Shown here one piece after another: positions 49,420 through 60,688 of a DNA stretch of 64,000 bases. Made by a program: the position numbers and the translations under genes. The stretch covers positions 558,001 through 622,000 of the forward strand of contig JABELC010000002.1 of NCBI GenBank assembly GCA_028455995.1, read 5' to 3'. Under the pieces are notes generated by a model, which saw only the letters and a program-made list of their open reading frames with translations, did no database searches and was not told the DNA's origin. Within the stretch, counting starts at the first letter, position 1, and every line of letters begins with the position of its first letter. This stretch comes from Scleromitrula shiraiana (Eukaryota; Ascomycota; Leotiomycetes; Helotiales; Sclerotiniaceae).

Positions 49420-52400
49420 ATGTTCAGCTCTTATTCTCATCCTCAACATCAGTTTTATGAGCCTCAATCCTTAAACTTGTATCAATCTAATAGATCTTCT
49501 CTCAAAATGTCTTCTTCTGATGACGATATGCCGTTGGCAAGAACGAATGGCCATGGTAAGTAACAATTAGTCCTTCCGTTTTATAACCCGAATGCTGCCG
49601 TGTTGGGCGGGCCTTTGACAGAAAGCTCTGGGAAGGATCTCAACACTTTTTAGAATACATTCAATCTCTATCACCTTTATAACTTTCTAACATTAAGTCT
49701 AGTTTCGCGAGATCATATCTCAAAAAACCTCGATAAAGCCATGGATAAGGCTGATGCAAGAGCGAATTATAATCCACCGGGAGTATCCATTCGCAATGGC
49801 CCAGTCTTAGACGATGCTATGGATGTCGATGAAGCTACCACGAATGGCGCATCGAAGCGCAAAGCGAGAAACAGCACAGGAAAAGCAGTAAATTACAATG
49901 TTGACGGAAGCGAAGTCGAAAGTGAGGATGATGCTGTGCCATTGGTATGTCGATGAATCATTCCATCATCAGACAATTGGATTGTTCTCATAAGGATACG
50001 ACTACAAACTCTTGGCAAGTTACTAACAAGTTGTTAGGCCAAACGTCAAAGAACAACGAAGAAAAAGCCTGTAGATTCAGACTCGGATGACGATGCGCCT
50101 TTAGCTGGAAAACGCAATGGAAGACTACCACCCAAAGCCACTGATTATTTGGCTGAATCATCGTCGGATGATGAGCCTCTCACTTCGAGGCTCTCAAAAC
50201 AAAAGGCTGCAATCGAGAAACACGCCGAAAAGGAAGCCAAAGTTATTCGAAGCAAGAAAGTAGCGCCGAAGAAGAGTGTTAAAAAGGAAGAGTCAGACAG
50301 CGATATGCCCAAGAGACGAAAATCCAATGGCACAGCCCCAGTGAAATCGTCCGCAAAGAAAACCAACGGAGTTAAGAAAGAGGAATCAGATTCCGATGCG
50401 CCTCTTGCGAAGAAGGCCGGTGCAAAGAAAGTCAATGGTAAAGTCAATGGCAAGGTCAAATCAGAAGTAGATTCGAAGTCCAAGAAAGAGGAAAGCGAGG
50501 AAGCTGATGAGGTTTATCGTTGGTGGGATGCTCCTAAGAAGGAAGATGACAGTATCAAATGGGAGACTTTACAACATAATGGAGTTGTCTTCCCACCGGA
50601 ATACGAACCCCTACCGAAGAACGTCAAATTGAAGTACGATGGTATTCCACTCACTTTATCTGTGACAGCCGAGGAAATTGCTGGATTCTTCGGTGCCATG
50701 TTGAACTCTACTCACAACGTCGAGAATCCAACGTTCCAGAAGAACTTCTTTAAGGATTTCACGGACGAGGTTAAGAGAACTGGAGGAGCCAAGGATAAGG
50801 ACGGAAACAAGATCGCCATTAAGGAGTTCAGTAAGCTCGACTTTAAACCGATTTTTGAATATTACGATGGTAAGAGTACGGAGAGAAAGGCTCGATCTGC
50901 AGCCGAAAAGAAAGCGGAGAAAGCAGAGAGAGACGAAGCCGAAGCTCCATACAAAACTTGCATCTGGGATGGCCGAAAAGAAGATGTTGGAAATTTCCGT
51001 GTCGAACCTCCTGGATTGTTCCGTGGTCGTGGCGAGCATCCAAAAACTGGCAGAGTTAAGCTTAGAGTAACTCCGGAACAAATTACGATCAACATCGGCA
51101 AGGACGCTATTGTTCCCACTCCTCCCGAGGGCCACAAGTGGAAAGCAATTCAGCATGACAACAAAGCTACTTGGCTTGCTATGTGGCAAGAAAACATCAA
51201 CAGTGCTTACAAGTACGTAATGCTTGCTGCAAAAAGTAGTATCAAGGGTCAGAGTGATTTCAAAAAATTTGAGAAGGCACGCGAACTGAAGGGGCACATT
51301 GACAAAATTCGAAAGGACTACACCCAAGACCTTCGCGCGGAGCTCATGGCTGATCGACAACGTGCAACTGCAGTCTATCTCATTGACAAATTTGCTTTGC
51401 GTGCCGGAAACGAGAAGGATACAGAGAACGAAGCCGAAACCGTTGGATGCTGTTCTTTGAAATATGAGCATGTCACATTGAAGCCTCCGAATATAGTTAT
51501 TTTCGATTTCTTGGGAAAGGATAGTATCAGGTTTTACGATGAAGTCACTGTGGATCCTCAAGTGTTCAAGAACTTGAAGATTTTCAAGAAGGCCCCCAAA
51601 AAGAACGGTGATGATATCTTCGATCGCCTCAATGTAAGTCAACATCTTTGGTAACTTGAGGACTGTACTGACCGTCTTAGACTACACAATTGAACAAGCA
51701 TTTGACAAATTATATGCCAGGCTTGAGTGCAAAGGTTTTCCGTACTTACAATGCCTCGTGGACAATGTCGGATCTCTTGAAAAAGCTCCCGCAAAAAGAC
51801 ATCCCTATCCAGGAGAAAATCAAGCTATACAATGATTGCAATCGTCAAGTTGCTATTCTCTGTAACCACAAACGTACTGTGGGCGCCAGTCATGAGGCTG
51901 CAATTGAGAAGATGGACGATGCTGTAAGTATTACTTGAACTGCTGTCAATTGGATGGTTTGCTGACACCTATTACAGGTCAAGGGTTTGAAATACCAGAA
52001 ATGGAGACTCAAGCAAATGATTCTTGATGTTGATCCAAAGCAAAAGAAGAAGAAGGGCGCTGATTGGTTCGCATTGGATGAAGAACTTGATGAAGACTGG
52101 ATTCTTGAACATCAAGCATTCCTTGTTGCTCAAGAACGTCTGAAGATCGAGAAGAAATTTGCAAAAGAGAACGAGAAGTTGGTTTCTGAAGGTCAGAAGG
52201 AAATGAAAGCAAAGGAGCTCAATGAGAGACTCGTAGCTGCTACAGACCTTGAGAAGAAGTTCAAAAAAGAAAACAAAACGAAAAAAGTCGAAGCTGAAGG
52301 CAAAGGACCTGCTGTCGATAAGTTCGAAAACAACATTACAAAGATCGACGAGAGAATTGCCAATATGCTTCTTAAGCGTGAAGACCGAGAGGGCAATAAG

Positions 52401-52617
52401 GAGGTTGCGCTCGGTACTAGTAAGATTGTGAGTTATACCTTGTATATTAGTTTGTCGCATTGCTAACATCTTATAGAATTATATCGACCCACGTCTTACT
52501 GTTGTCTTCTCCAAGAAGTTCAATGTACCGATCGAAAAGTTCTTCTCGAAGACACTTCGGGAGAAATTCGCTTGGGCTATTGATTCTATTAGAGATGAAG
52601 ACGATTGGGAGTTCTAA
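49420..52617 (+). CDS. TOP1: DNA topoisomerase I, eukaryotic type IB
   Basis: Six exons: 49420-49555, 49703-49944, 50038-51633, 51681-51923, 51978-52427 and 52477-52617; introns are 147, 93, 47, 54 and 49 bp. Product 935 residues from the first ATG, or 906 from the ATG at 49507 (MSSSDDDMPLA), which resembles the usual family start. It relaxes supercoils by nicking one strand through a 3'-phosphotyrosine. Order: acidic/Lys-rich disordered N-terminus with repeated D-D/E-APLA motifs (to about 290); core from WWDAPKKEDDSIKWETLQHNGVVFPPEYEPLP; catalytic core RAGNEKDTENEAETVGCCSLKYEHV and FDFLGKDSIRFYDEV; coiled linker KLKLEKKFAKENEKL-type; and C-terminal NYIDPRLTVVFSKKFNVP with the active-site Tyr (residue about 891 of 935) in the last exon. 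The final WAIDSIRDEDDWEF is the classic end. Confidence 0.96.
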
Positions 52618-53451
52618 GAAACAATATCGAACGAACCGGCAATTTCAACTGTTATATTATAGACTCAGACATCATTATTCATTTATTTTATCTAAGAAAC
52701 AGGACTGCCATTCGTCACAGCATTTGGAGTCATTGCATGGGGAGAAATTCTTGCATACAAGATACAGCTTGGTTGGGTATGGTAGAAACCTCGGGAATTG
52801 ACAAGGATAGGATCTCCCAGAGTCAGGTGAAAAGTATCCATCCTTCTTACCATTGATTGCTGCTGCTTATCCATCGCTGATCGAGTTCTTTCTACTCATC
52901 CCCATTTTCTAATAACATTGCATATCAAAGAGGTCAAAAAGCACCAGACTCAGAGCCATTTTCTATAAATGCACATAAGCTCTCCATACAGGTTATAGCA
53001 GACATTATAGAAGGCCAGCGGGAAAATAAACAAGAAATAAGAAAAGATTTTATAATCCATGCACTAGTTATATATTTTGACATCAATTAGCGAGCCCCTG
53101 GCTTAGAGCTTATGGTGGAGATTTGCCTTTGGTATATACATAATCATAAGTAAACATTAGAATCCGATCAAATAAAAACCATTTAAAACCTTCATCATCA
53201 TTAATTGCCAAAAAAAAAGATCAAGAATTCAAAAATGGCCCTATCTGTATATATACACGTGATAGTCTCTCAAAAATAAGCTTAAAAACTAGCACAAGGG
53301 TAGCTTTCAAGACGTGCAAGGTTCACATTCAGATTTCAATTCAAAATGTTATGCATCACCCCATCATCATCTTCTTTTCCCCTCCACCACACCACACAAT
53401 TCCCACCACTTACTCGAGGTCAATTCAACGCAACCTCGAAACCAACTCACT
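52618..53451. other. Intergenic TOP1 - COQ6
   Basis: TOP1 3' flank and COQ6 promoter. A CACGTG lies at 53256-53261, 191 bp before the COQ6 ATG; the last 120 bp are pyrimidine/CACCAC-rich. The COQ6 frame is open upstream to 53314 but without an ATG. No other gene seen. Confidence 0.5.
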
Positions 53452-55063
53452 ATGAAAACATTACGTCTTCCTTCCTCTAGACTCAATCCTTATATTTGTA
53501 AAGCTTGTACGCGGAGGATTCGGACTTTTGCCACTAGTGCGAAATTATTAACGCCGGATGTTTATGATGTTGTTTGTGTGGGTGGTGGGCCGGCTGGCTT
53601 GAGTTTGGCGGCTGCTTTGCGTATGTTGTTATTTTATTTTCATTCTTTTTTTCTGTTCACTCTACTACGAACTTCCCTCTCTCAAAAACACAAATTTCAA
53701 AGAGCTAACACATAACGAAAACCAACCAGGCGCAAACCCCATAACTCGTCCCCTCAAAATTGCCCTAATAGAAACACAACCCCTCGACAAATCACTCAAT
53801 TGGAATCCGAAGCCTAACGAATACTCGAATCGATGCAGTAGTTTGACGCCGAAGAGCGTGGGGTTCTTGAAAGAGATTGGGGTTTGGGGGGAGGTGGATA
53901 CACAGAGGGTGGTGGGGTATGGGGGGATGCAGGTTTGGGATGGGGTGACGGGGGGGAGGATTGAGTTTGAAGGTGAGAGTGAGGAGGGGGCGAAGATAAA
54001 TGTGGAAGCGGGGGGAGAGGCGCGCAGTGGGGTGGTGGCTTATATGAATGAGAATCTGAATTTGGTGAGGGGCCTGTTGAGACGCATTGAGGGGTTGGGG
54101 GGTGTGCATCTTATACAGGGGAAGGTGGAGGATATACAGTATGGATCGGATATGGGCGAATCGGGGGATTTCTCCAGCTGGCCAATCGTAAAAGTTCAAG
54201 GCAGAGAGGAAACATTAGCGGCCAGATTATTAGTCGGTGCAGATGGAGCTATGAGTCCTGTGAGGAAATGGGCAGGAATCGAAAGTCACGGGTGGGACTA
54301 CAATCGCGTGGGAGTAGTCGCGACATTAGAACTGGAGGGTCCGACTCCAGAACAAGAAAAGGGGAAAATCGCATATCAGAGATTTCTACCTACTGGTCCC
54401 GTGGCTCTACTGCCGTTACCGGGTCGCTACGCAACATTAGTATGGAGTACGACGCCCGAAAACGCAGCCGTCCTAAAGGGATTGAGCGCGAAAGATTTCG
54501 TGGCCATGGTTAACGCGGCGTTTAGACTCGGCGTGCCGGATCTAAAATATATGCATACTCAATCGTCGGGACAGGAGGACGAGGTTACTTGGAGGATGCA
54601 ACATACGGCTACCGAGAAAGAAGGGAAAATACCGAAAATGGTCACAGGAGTCCAGGATGGAAGTATTGCTTCCTTCCCGCTGAAAATGCGGCACGCGGAT
54701 ACGTATATCGGGGAGCGCGTCGCGCTGATCGGAGACGCGGCACACACGATTCATCCGCTTGCGGGCCAGGGCTTAAATCAGGGACAGGGGGATGTGGAGA
54801 GTCTTACGGGCGCGATACGGTATTCGGTGGAGCATGGGATGGATATAGGGACGAAGATGAGTTTGGAGAGGTATAATGAGGAGAGGTATGCAGGGAACCA
54901 CTTGTTGCTGGGGGTGGTGGATAAGTTGCATAAGTTGTATAGTGTGGAGGCGGGGCCGGTGGTGTTGGCTAGGACGGTGGGGTTGATGGCGGTGGATAGG
55001 TTGGGTCCGCTGAAGAGGTTTTTGATGAGGCGGGCGGCGGGGGTTGGGGGGGAGGTTTTATAA
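53452..55063 (+). CDS. COQ6: Ubiquinone biosynthesis monooxygenase COQ6, mitochondrial
   Basis: Two exons: 53452-53620 and 53730-55063, with intron 53621-53729 (GTATGT...CCAG, phase 1). Product 500 residues. Coq6 is a flavin monooxygenase that hydroxylates the ring (C5) in coenzyme Q synthesis on the matrix side of the inner membrane. Support: basic presequence (MKTLRLPSSRLNPYICKACT...RRIRTFATSA), FAD motif YDVVCVGGGPAGLSLAAAL (Gly 44, 46, 49), the NRCSSLTPKSVGFLKEIGVW segment typical of Coq6/UbiH, LLVGADGAMSPVRKWAGI (DG motif) and VALIGDAAHTIHPLAGQGLNQGQGD (GD motif), then LDK-like LHKLYS and LGPLKRFLMRRAAG. The coding strand is extremely G-rich at about 53855-54130 and 54780-55063. Confidence 0.95.
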
Positions 55064-55620
55064 ATGGGATGGGAAGGAGGGGGAGTGGGTGAGGAAAGGT
55101 GAGATGGACTAGGCTGGGAGTGTTTGTATGAATATGAATATGAATATGATATCATCCATCTATTCTATCTCTCTGTAAAACAGAGTGAGTATAAAACATA
55201 TCAAGTCATAAATCCTCAAGGAAACAGAAAATAAAAACATAAAAAACAAGACCATCTTCATAATCACTAAAACGCTCTACTCCCTGGTTTCATCATCGAT
55301 ATTGCTATTGCTATTGCTATTGCTATTCAGGACTTTCTCGTTCACCGAAAATGCGCATTGCACCCACCTGCGCAAATGAACAAAACAAAACAAAACAAAA
55401 CCACAAACGCCCTGCTATAATGCCGAAAATTGAAAATATGGAAAATCCATCCCTCCACGCCGTGAATGTGCATTTGATAAATCCATTCTTCCATCGATCC
55501 ATCCTTTCCTGTATTTGTCTCGGAGTGTTCGCGTATACCATGGTTCATCTGTATGCACCATTCATTGCTTATAAGCCCATCCATTCATATCCCCACCCCA
55601 TCCCACCATCCACCGACTAT
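55064..55620. other. Convergent intergenic region COQ6 / UBE2W
   Basis: 557 bp shared 3' flank. It starts G-rich, then AT-rich with GAATAT repeats near 55133-55150 and (ATTGCT)n at about 55298-55327, then C-rich towards the ubiquitin-conjugating gene. No gene seen. Confidence 0.55.
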
Positions 55621-56377
55621 CTAAACCCCATCATCATGATAATAAAAGTCAATATCCCTCGGACTCCTCACATTACTCTTCACAAACTCGCGATCCCCCT
55701 CAGGCCGCTCATTCTTCTCGTTCCCCGTCAACATGCTCTGGATAGACATGCACACGCTCTCGACGTTCTGGACGGGCGACCAGCCCTGCATGGAGAGCAG
55801 ATCGAGACAGATTATGCCGTTGCTGTAGATGTGGGGGTGCATGGGGATGGGGCGGGGTGGGGTGTTGAGGTGGGTGAAGGTTACTTCGGGGGGTTCTGAG
55901 GGGCGGAGAGGGGGGTTAGTGGGGGGTTTGATGGGGGGATGGGGAGATGGGCAAGTGAAGAGGGAAGAGGGAAGACGGAAGAGGGAAGGAGGAGCAGGGA
56001 TAGAGGACGTACCGATGGGGTAGGAGGGGGAGAATTTAAACTTTAATCTGTAAGTTTGGTTTTCGTACAGAGGGTTTGAATCGAGGACTTCGATGTCGAG
56101 TTGCCATTCTTTGAGATCTTCGGCGGATACTAGTGTGATTCCTGGTGGGAGACTGGTATGGATCTATCGAGTTGATTTTCTTGTTGGATTGCATTTTCTT
56201 TTAAATAGGTGGGATATTGAAGGAGTGGAATGGGGGTTCTTGTTAAGTTTGTGATATAGTGTAGTGTAGTGTAGAGTAGAGAGTATATGTGGTGTAAGGG
56301 CGGGATATACGAATATGCATATGATATGTACGTACCTTTGAGAGCTCTTTGCCCAAACGCTTTGCTGCAAATACCAT
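55621..56377 (-). CDS. Ubiquitin-conjugating enzyme E2, UBE2W type
   Basis: Three exons: 56377-56336, 56163-56013 and 55895-55621; introns 56335-56164 (GTACGT...ATAG) and 56012-55896 (GTACGT...CAG). Product 155 residues, a single UBC domain. Support: MVFAAKRLGKELSK start, LPPGITLVSAEDLKEWQLDIEVLDSN, LYENQTYRLKFKFSPSYPIEPPEVTF, and HPHIYSNGIICLDLLSMQGWSPVQNVESV with catalytic Cys 94. The usual E2 HPN motif is replaced by HPHIYSNG, and the C-terminus ends RDIDFYYHDDGV; both are hallmarks of the UBE2W family, whose human member attaches ubiquitin to disordered N-terminal amino groups. Fission yeast Ubc16 is a likely relative; budding yeast has no clear one. Exon 3 switches from C-rich to G-rich on the coding strand, and intron 2 is also C-rich. 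Confidence 0.94.
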
Positions 56378-57822
56378 TTTATCTGCTGATTTTTCTATCT
56401 ATCCTTCTGGCTGTCTTGTTTCTGAAATTTCCACCCCAAAATAGACTTATACCGTGAGTATGAATGGATGAAAGACGGCTGAAGGAAAATTGTATTAGAT
56501 GATTCTGGTATGGTGATCGATATTATGTATGTTGAAAGAAAGACGGAGATGTGGATGGTGGATGGTGGATGTATAAAGTTTTTTTGTTCCTTGTATTTAT
56601 GTACCTTGACAGGAATGATTGGGAGGCTGCATATAGTATGGGGAACTAATAAGTCTGTGGTACCGCAAATGGATATGGATATGGATATGGATATGGTACG
56701 TAGTAATAGTATACCATATTGTAGTAGCTTGTAGTTAATAATAATAATAAGTAGAGATTACGATTTAAGAAAGCTTATCGATAAAACTAAACTAAGGGAC
56801 TGCACCTGTAGGGACTACATCTGTAGGGACTAGTGGGGTGAATGATGATAGCCTGCCTTATATTCAAGGAATATATAAATAAATATATAGAAATATATAA
56901 TTATGTTTTCAGCTGGAGTACGAAAGTATGAGAATCGAAGTTGTTTGAACCCAAACATGTTCCTTTCATACTAATAATAATAATAATTGTTCCGAGATGA
57001 GATACCGTATAACCATATAACCGTATAACAATGAGTTCATTTCCGATCAAAATTATCCATAAATCAAATATTATTCACCAGTTCTCTAAATATATATCTG
57101 ACGTCAAGATAATAAAAGTAACTCTCTCTCAAAAAAAGGGGAAGATGGATTCGAAATGAACCTTTTGAGGTTTATGGTAGCTTCTCCACCCACAAATTAA
57201 TCACAGCCACAAAAGATCTGATCATTGCCCCTCTATGCATAGTTTGTTTGTGCTGCGGCTGAGGAAAAACGACGCAAAAGAGCTAACTATACGGAAGTAT
57301 GGTACGGTACTATATATATATACCGAGTAGGGGTAATTAATTATGTTTAAATTGTTTGATTGTTTGATTGTTTGAATATAAAATAAATAAATAAACTTAG
57401 AATAAATATACATTCATCATTCATTTTCTTCTTTTTCTCCAAGTCAGTCTCTTTGATCCAGAGTTTTGGATATTTAATTCTGTCATCTTCTTCATAAATT
57501 CAAATACTCGTTCACCTTGTTGTGTTGTTAACCGTAATATCTGATAATCTTTCTTTAAGAGTGTAGCTTTCATCCCTCACTCAATTTGATCTGCCAACCT
57601 GTTCAGCCCCACCCCACCACTACCCTATTACTATAAGGAATCTCCGCAATACAATTTGAAAGGAGACTTCATACGGAACTACCTCTTTCAACATCTTTTG
57701 CGCATACAAATACTTCAAAGTTTTTCGATACTACAATTATTTAACTGACTTTCATAACATCAAAAGTTATTTGAGGAAAGAATAAAGGATTGGGTTATAG
57801 AAATACAGAAGAACCAGGCACG
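56378..57822. promoter_or_regulatory. Divergent upstream region UBE2W / CaMK
   Basis: 1.4 kb with both promoters. Contains GGATAT repeats near 56672-56695, AATA/TAATAA repeats and a duplicated CTGTAGGGACTA unit near 56807-56832. No gene seen. The segment just before 57823 is a plausible kinase leader. Confidence 0.5.
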
Positions 57823-59513
57823 ATGAGCTGTAAGTTTATGCTCACCCATCTTCATACTTACCCCCCTCTTCTTTCACCACGATATAATGAAGGAAGAAAA
57901 TCAACCTAAACTCTTCATACTGGCGGAGGAAGAGAAATATTGTTATTTTCATTACCCTAGAAAGCTCTAGCTATTACTCTTTCCATTTCTTTACCTCGTC
58001 TCTGCGAATTAATCTTTGCTTCAATATGACGCGCGCTCACAACACCAATACAGTCTCTAATATGCTCAATAAGCTGCATGGCCAGCCAGATAGCTATGAT
58101 AAGAAGTAAGTTCACCAACTCTGAGTCTGCGATTCTGGAAGAATAAACTAACAAATTATTAGAGCTAAATATCGATTTGGTCGAACACTCGGAGCCGGTA
58201 CCTATGGAATTGTTAGAGAAGCGGATGGTCCTACAGGAAAGGTCGCCGTTAAGATAATTCTTAAGAAAAATGTCAAGGGAAATGAACAAATGGTATACGA
58301 TGAGCTTCAGATGTTGCAACGAATGAAGCATAAGCATATCGTCAAGTTTGTGGATTGGTTCGAATCCCGAGTAAGAAAAATAATCACCATATATTTTATT
58401 GGAATAGAGGACTGATATCCTATCTACAGGACAAATATTATATCGTTACACAATTGGCTATCGGTGGAGAGTTGTTTGATCGAATTTGTGAACAAGGAAG
58501 GTTTACGGAAAAAGATGCGTCGCAAACTATTCGACAGGTCCTCGAAGCTGTTGATTACCTACATGACAACAATGTTGTACACAGAGGTAAATTTTACATA
58601 TTCATGAGGTTGATCTCATACTAATAGTATCATAGATCTCAAACCCGAGAACTTACTCTACCTCACTAGCGACCCTCATTCCGACCTAGTACTCGCCGAT
58701 TTCGGTATTGCAAAAATGCTCGATACGAAAGATGAAGTTCTTACAACCATGGCTGGATCATTTGGATATGCCGCACCAGAAGTCATGTTGAAGAAAGGTC
58801 ACGGGAAACCTGTAGATATGTGGTCCTTGGGTGTTATTACTTATACACTTCTTTGCGGATATTCTCCTTTCCGAAGCGAGAACCTTCAGGATCTTATCGA
58901 TGAGTGCAGCAATGCTAGAGTCATTTTCCACGACAGATATTGGAAGGATGTTAGTGCTGATGCAAAGGATTTCATTGGTCATCTATTGCAACCAGTAGCT
59001 GAGGATAGATCTACAAGCAAGGTATGTTATCTTGGTAAAAGTGTGATTATTACATCGATACTAAAAAATTTATAGGAAGCACTCGCACACCCCTGGCTCA
59101 GCGGCGAGAACGCCACCGACCACAACTTGCTTCCAGAAATCAAAGCCTACATGGCGAAGGCGCGTCTCCGTCGCGGAATCGAAATGGTCAAACTGGCCAA
59201 CCGTATCGAACTGCTCAAAATGCAAGAAGACGACGAAGCAGAATCCGACGTTCCTTCCCCGCTACAAGCGGCCGAAGACGCCAAAACCGCGGTGGAAAAT
59301 CCAGCCGGTGGCATCTCCAGACAGGATACCACGGCGTCGTCCGCTTCGGGGGGATCGACTTCGCCGGGTAAGAAGAGTCTGAGTCGGATGGCGAAGGGGG
59401 CGATCTTTAGAGAGGTGGTGTTGGCGAAGGTTAGGGAGGTTAAGGAACAGGAGGCTGCGGCTCAGATTGAGAAGGAGGCTCAGGAGGCGGCGAGGAGGAA
59501 AAATGGTCATTAA
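57823..59513 (+). CDS. Calcium/calmodulin-dependent protein kinase (CaMKI-like)
   Basis: Preferred model has six exons: 57823-57829 (7 nt), 58054-58105, 58163-58370, 58430-58586, 58636-59021 and 59076-59513; introns 224, 57, 59, 49 and 54 bp. Product 415 residues beginning MSFSNMLNKLHGQPDSYDKK. An in-frame ATG at 58026 within the first intron would give another start, MTRAHNTNTVSNMLNKL. Support: Gly loop GRTLGAGTYGIVREA, VAVKIILKK, YYIVTQLAIGGELFDRICEQGRFTE, VVHRDLKPENLLYL, LADFGIAKMLD, GSFGYAAPEVM, VDMWSLGVITYTLLCGYSPF and EALAHPWLSG. The stretch KARLRRGIEMVKLANRIELLK after the kinase domain is basic and amphipathic, fitting an autoinhibitory/calmodulin-binding segment (inference). Similar to fungal Cmk1/CmkA/CmkB kinases; which one cannot be told. 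The last exon changes from C-rich to G-rich. Confidence 0.93.
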
Positions 59514-59834
59514 TTTGTCATATATCACAAGGGGTTTGATGTTTTGGTGAGAGTGAGGGTGAGGGAGTTATTATATTTTGTTCCCTCTTCTTTTTCTTTT
59601 TCTTTTTCTTCTCCTTCTTCTCCTTCTTCTCATTTTAAGTGAGGTGCAGGGTGTGATGTTGGGTAGGGTAGAGCGGGTAGAGATTAGGAGAGAAGAGAAA
59701 ATTTCTTGGTGTCTCGATTCATGTTTGTGTTTGTGTTTGTGTTTGTGTCTGTGTTGTATGCACGCACGCACGCACACCTTTAAGTCTATAAGCTCTTGGA
59801 TGGATGGATGGATTGGGAATTCAATATGGATATT

Positions 59835-59876
59835 AGGGAATTTGATTGATTCATTGATTCATTGATTGATTGATTT

Positions 59877-59956
<80 letters not shown>
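59835..59956. repeat. (TGAT)n tetranucleotide repeat
   Basis: Imperfect at the left, then at least 16 perfect tandem copies of TGAT from about 59890 to 59954. Confidence 0.92.
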
Positions 59957-59958
<2 letters not shown>

Positions 59959-60596
59959 GTTTTTATACCCTTTGGTGGTGTGATATAGTATAGTATAGTA
60001 TAGTATAGTGAGAGTTATTTTGCCAATGTTTTGTTTGAGTTTTTGAGTTTTTGAGTTTTTGAGTGCTTGTATGTATGTATGTATGTATGTTTACTCGGAT
60101 CCTTATATAAGTATATAGGCGAGAGATTGAATGATGGCGATGGCGATGGCGATGATGATGGCGTAGTGTGTGATGATTAGTTGGATGAATTATTACGATG
60201 GATATATTTATCATATGATATACTAGTTCGTCGGTTTACTGGTTTACTGGTTTACTGGTTTACGGGTTTACGGGTTTATTAATCCATCGTCCTATCGGGT
60301 TGTGTTCTTTTCCATTTTCTTCCTTTTTCCCCTCATAATCGGAATTAATGGGTTTATTATATGTTTTTATGTTTTTATGTATGTATGTATGGATGTATGT
60401 ATGTATGTATGTATGTATGCGTGGATTGATGGATACATATATATATGGATAGGCGCCACTAATCTCATCTGATGGGTATACCAAGCAAATCTCCACAATG
60501 AAGGAATGAACTCGGATTGTAGGATGTTGATGGGCGGATATATATGCTGTTCATTGTGCTACGTTATGTGATGTGATGTGATGTGATGTGATAGAT

Positions 60597-60688
60597 GTAT
60601 GTATGTATGTATGTATGTATGTATGTATGTATGTATGTATGTATGTATGTATGTATGGATGTATGTATGTATGTATGTATGTATGTAT
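60597..60688. repeat. (ATGT)n tetranucleotide repeat
   Basis: About 22 copies of ATGT with one ATGG interruption near 60656. Confidence 0.93.

Noticed and set aside
50656..51645. 329-codon frame antisense to TOP1
   Set aside because: It is the complementary shadow of the conserved TOP1 core; no family features and ends at the TOP1 exon boundaries only by chance.
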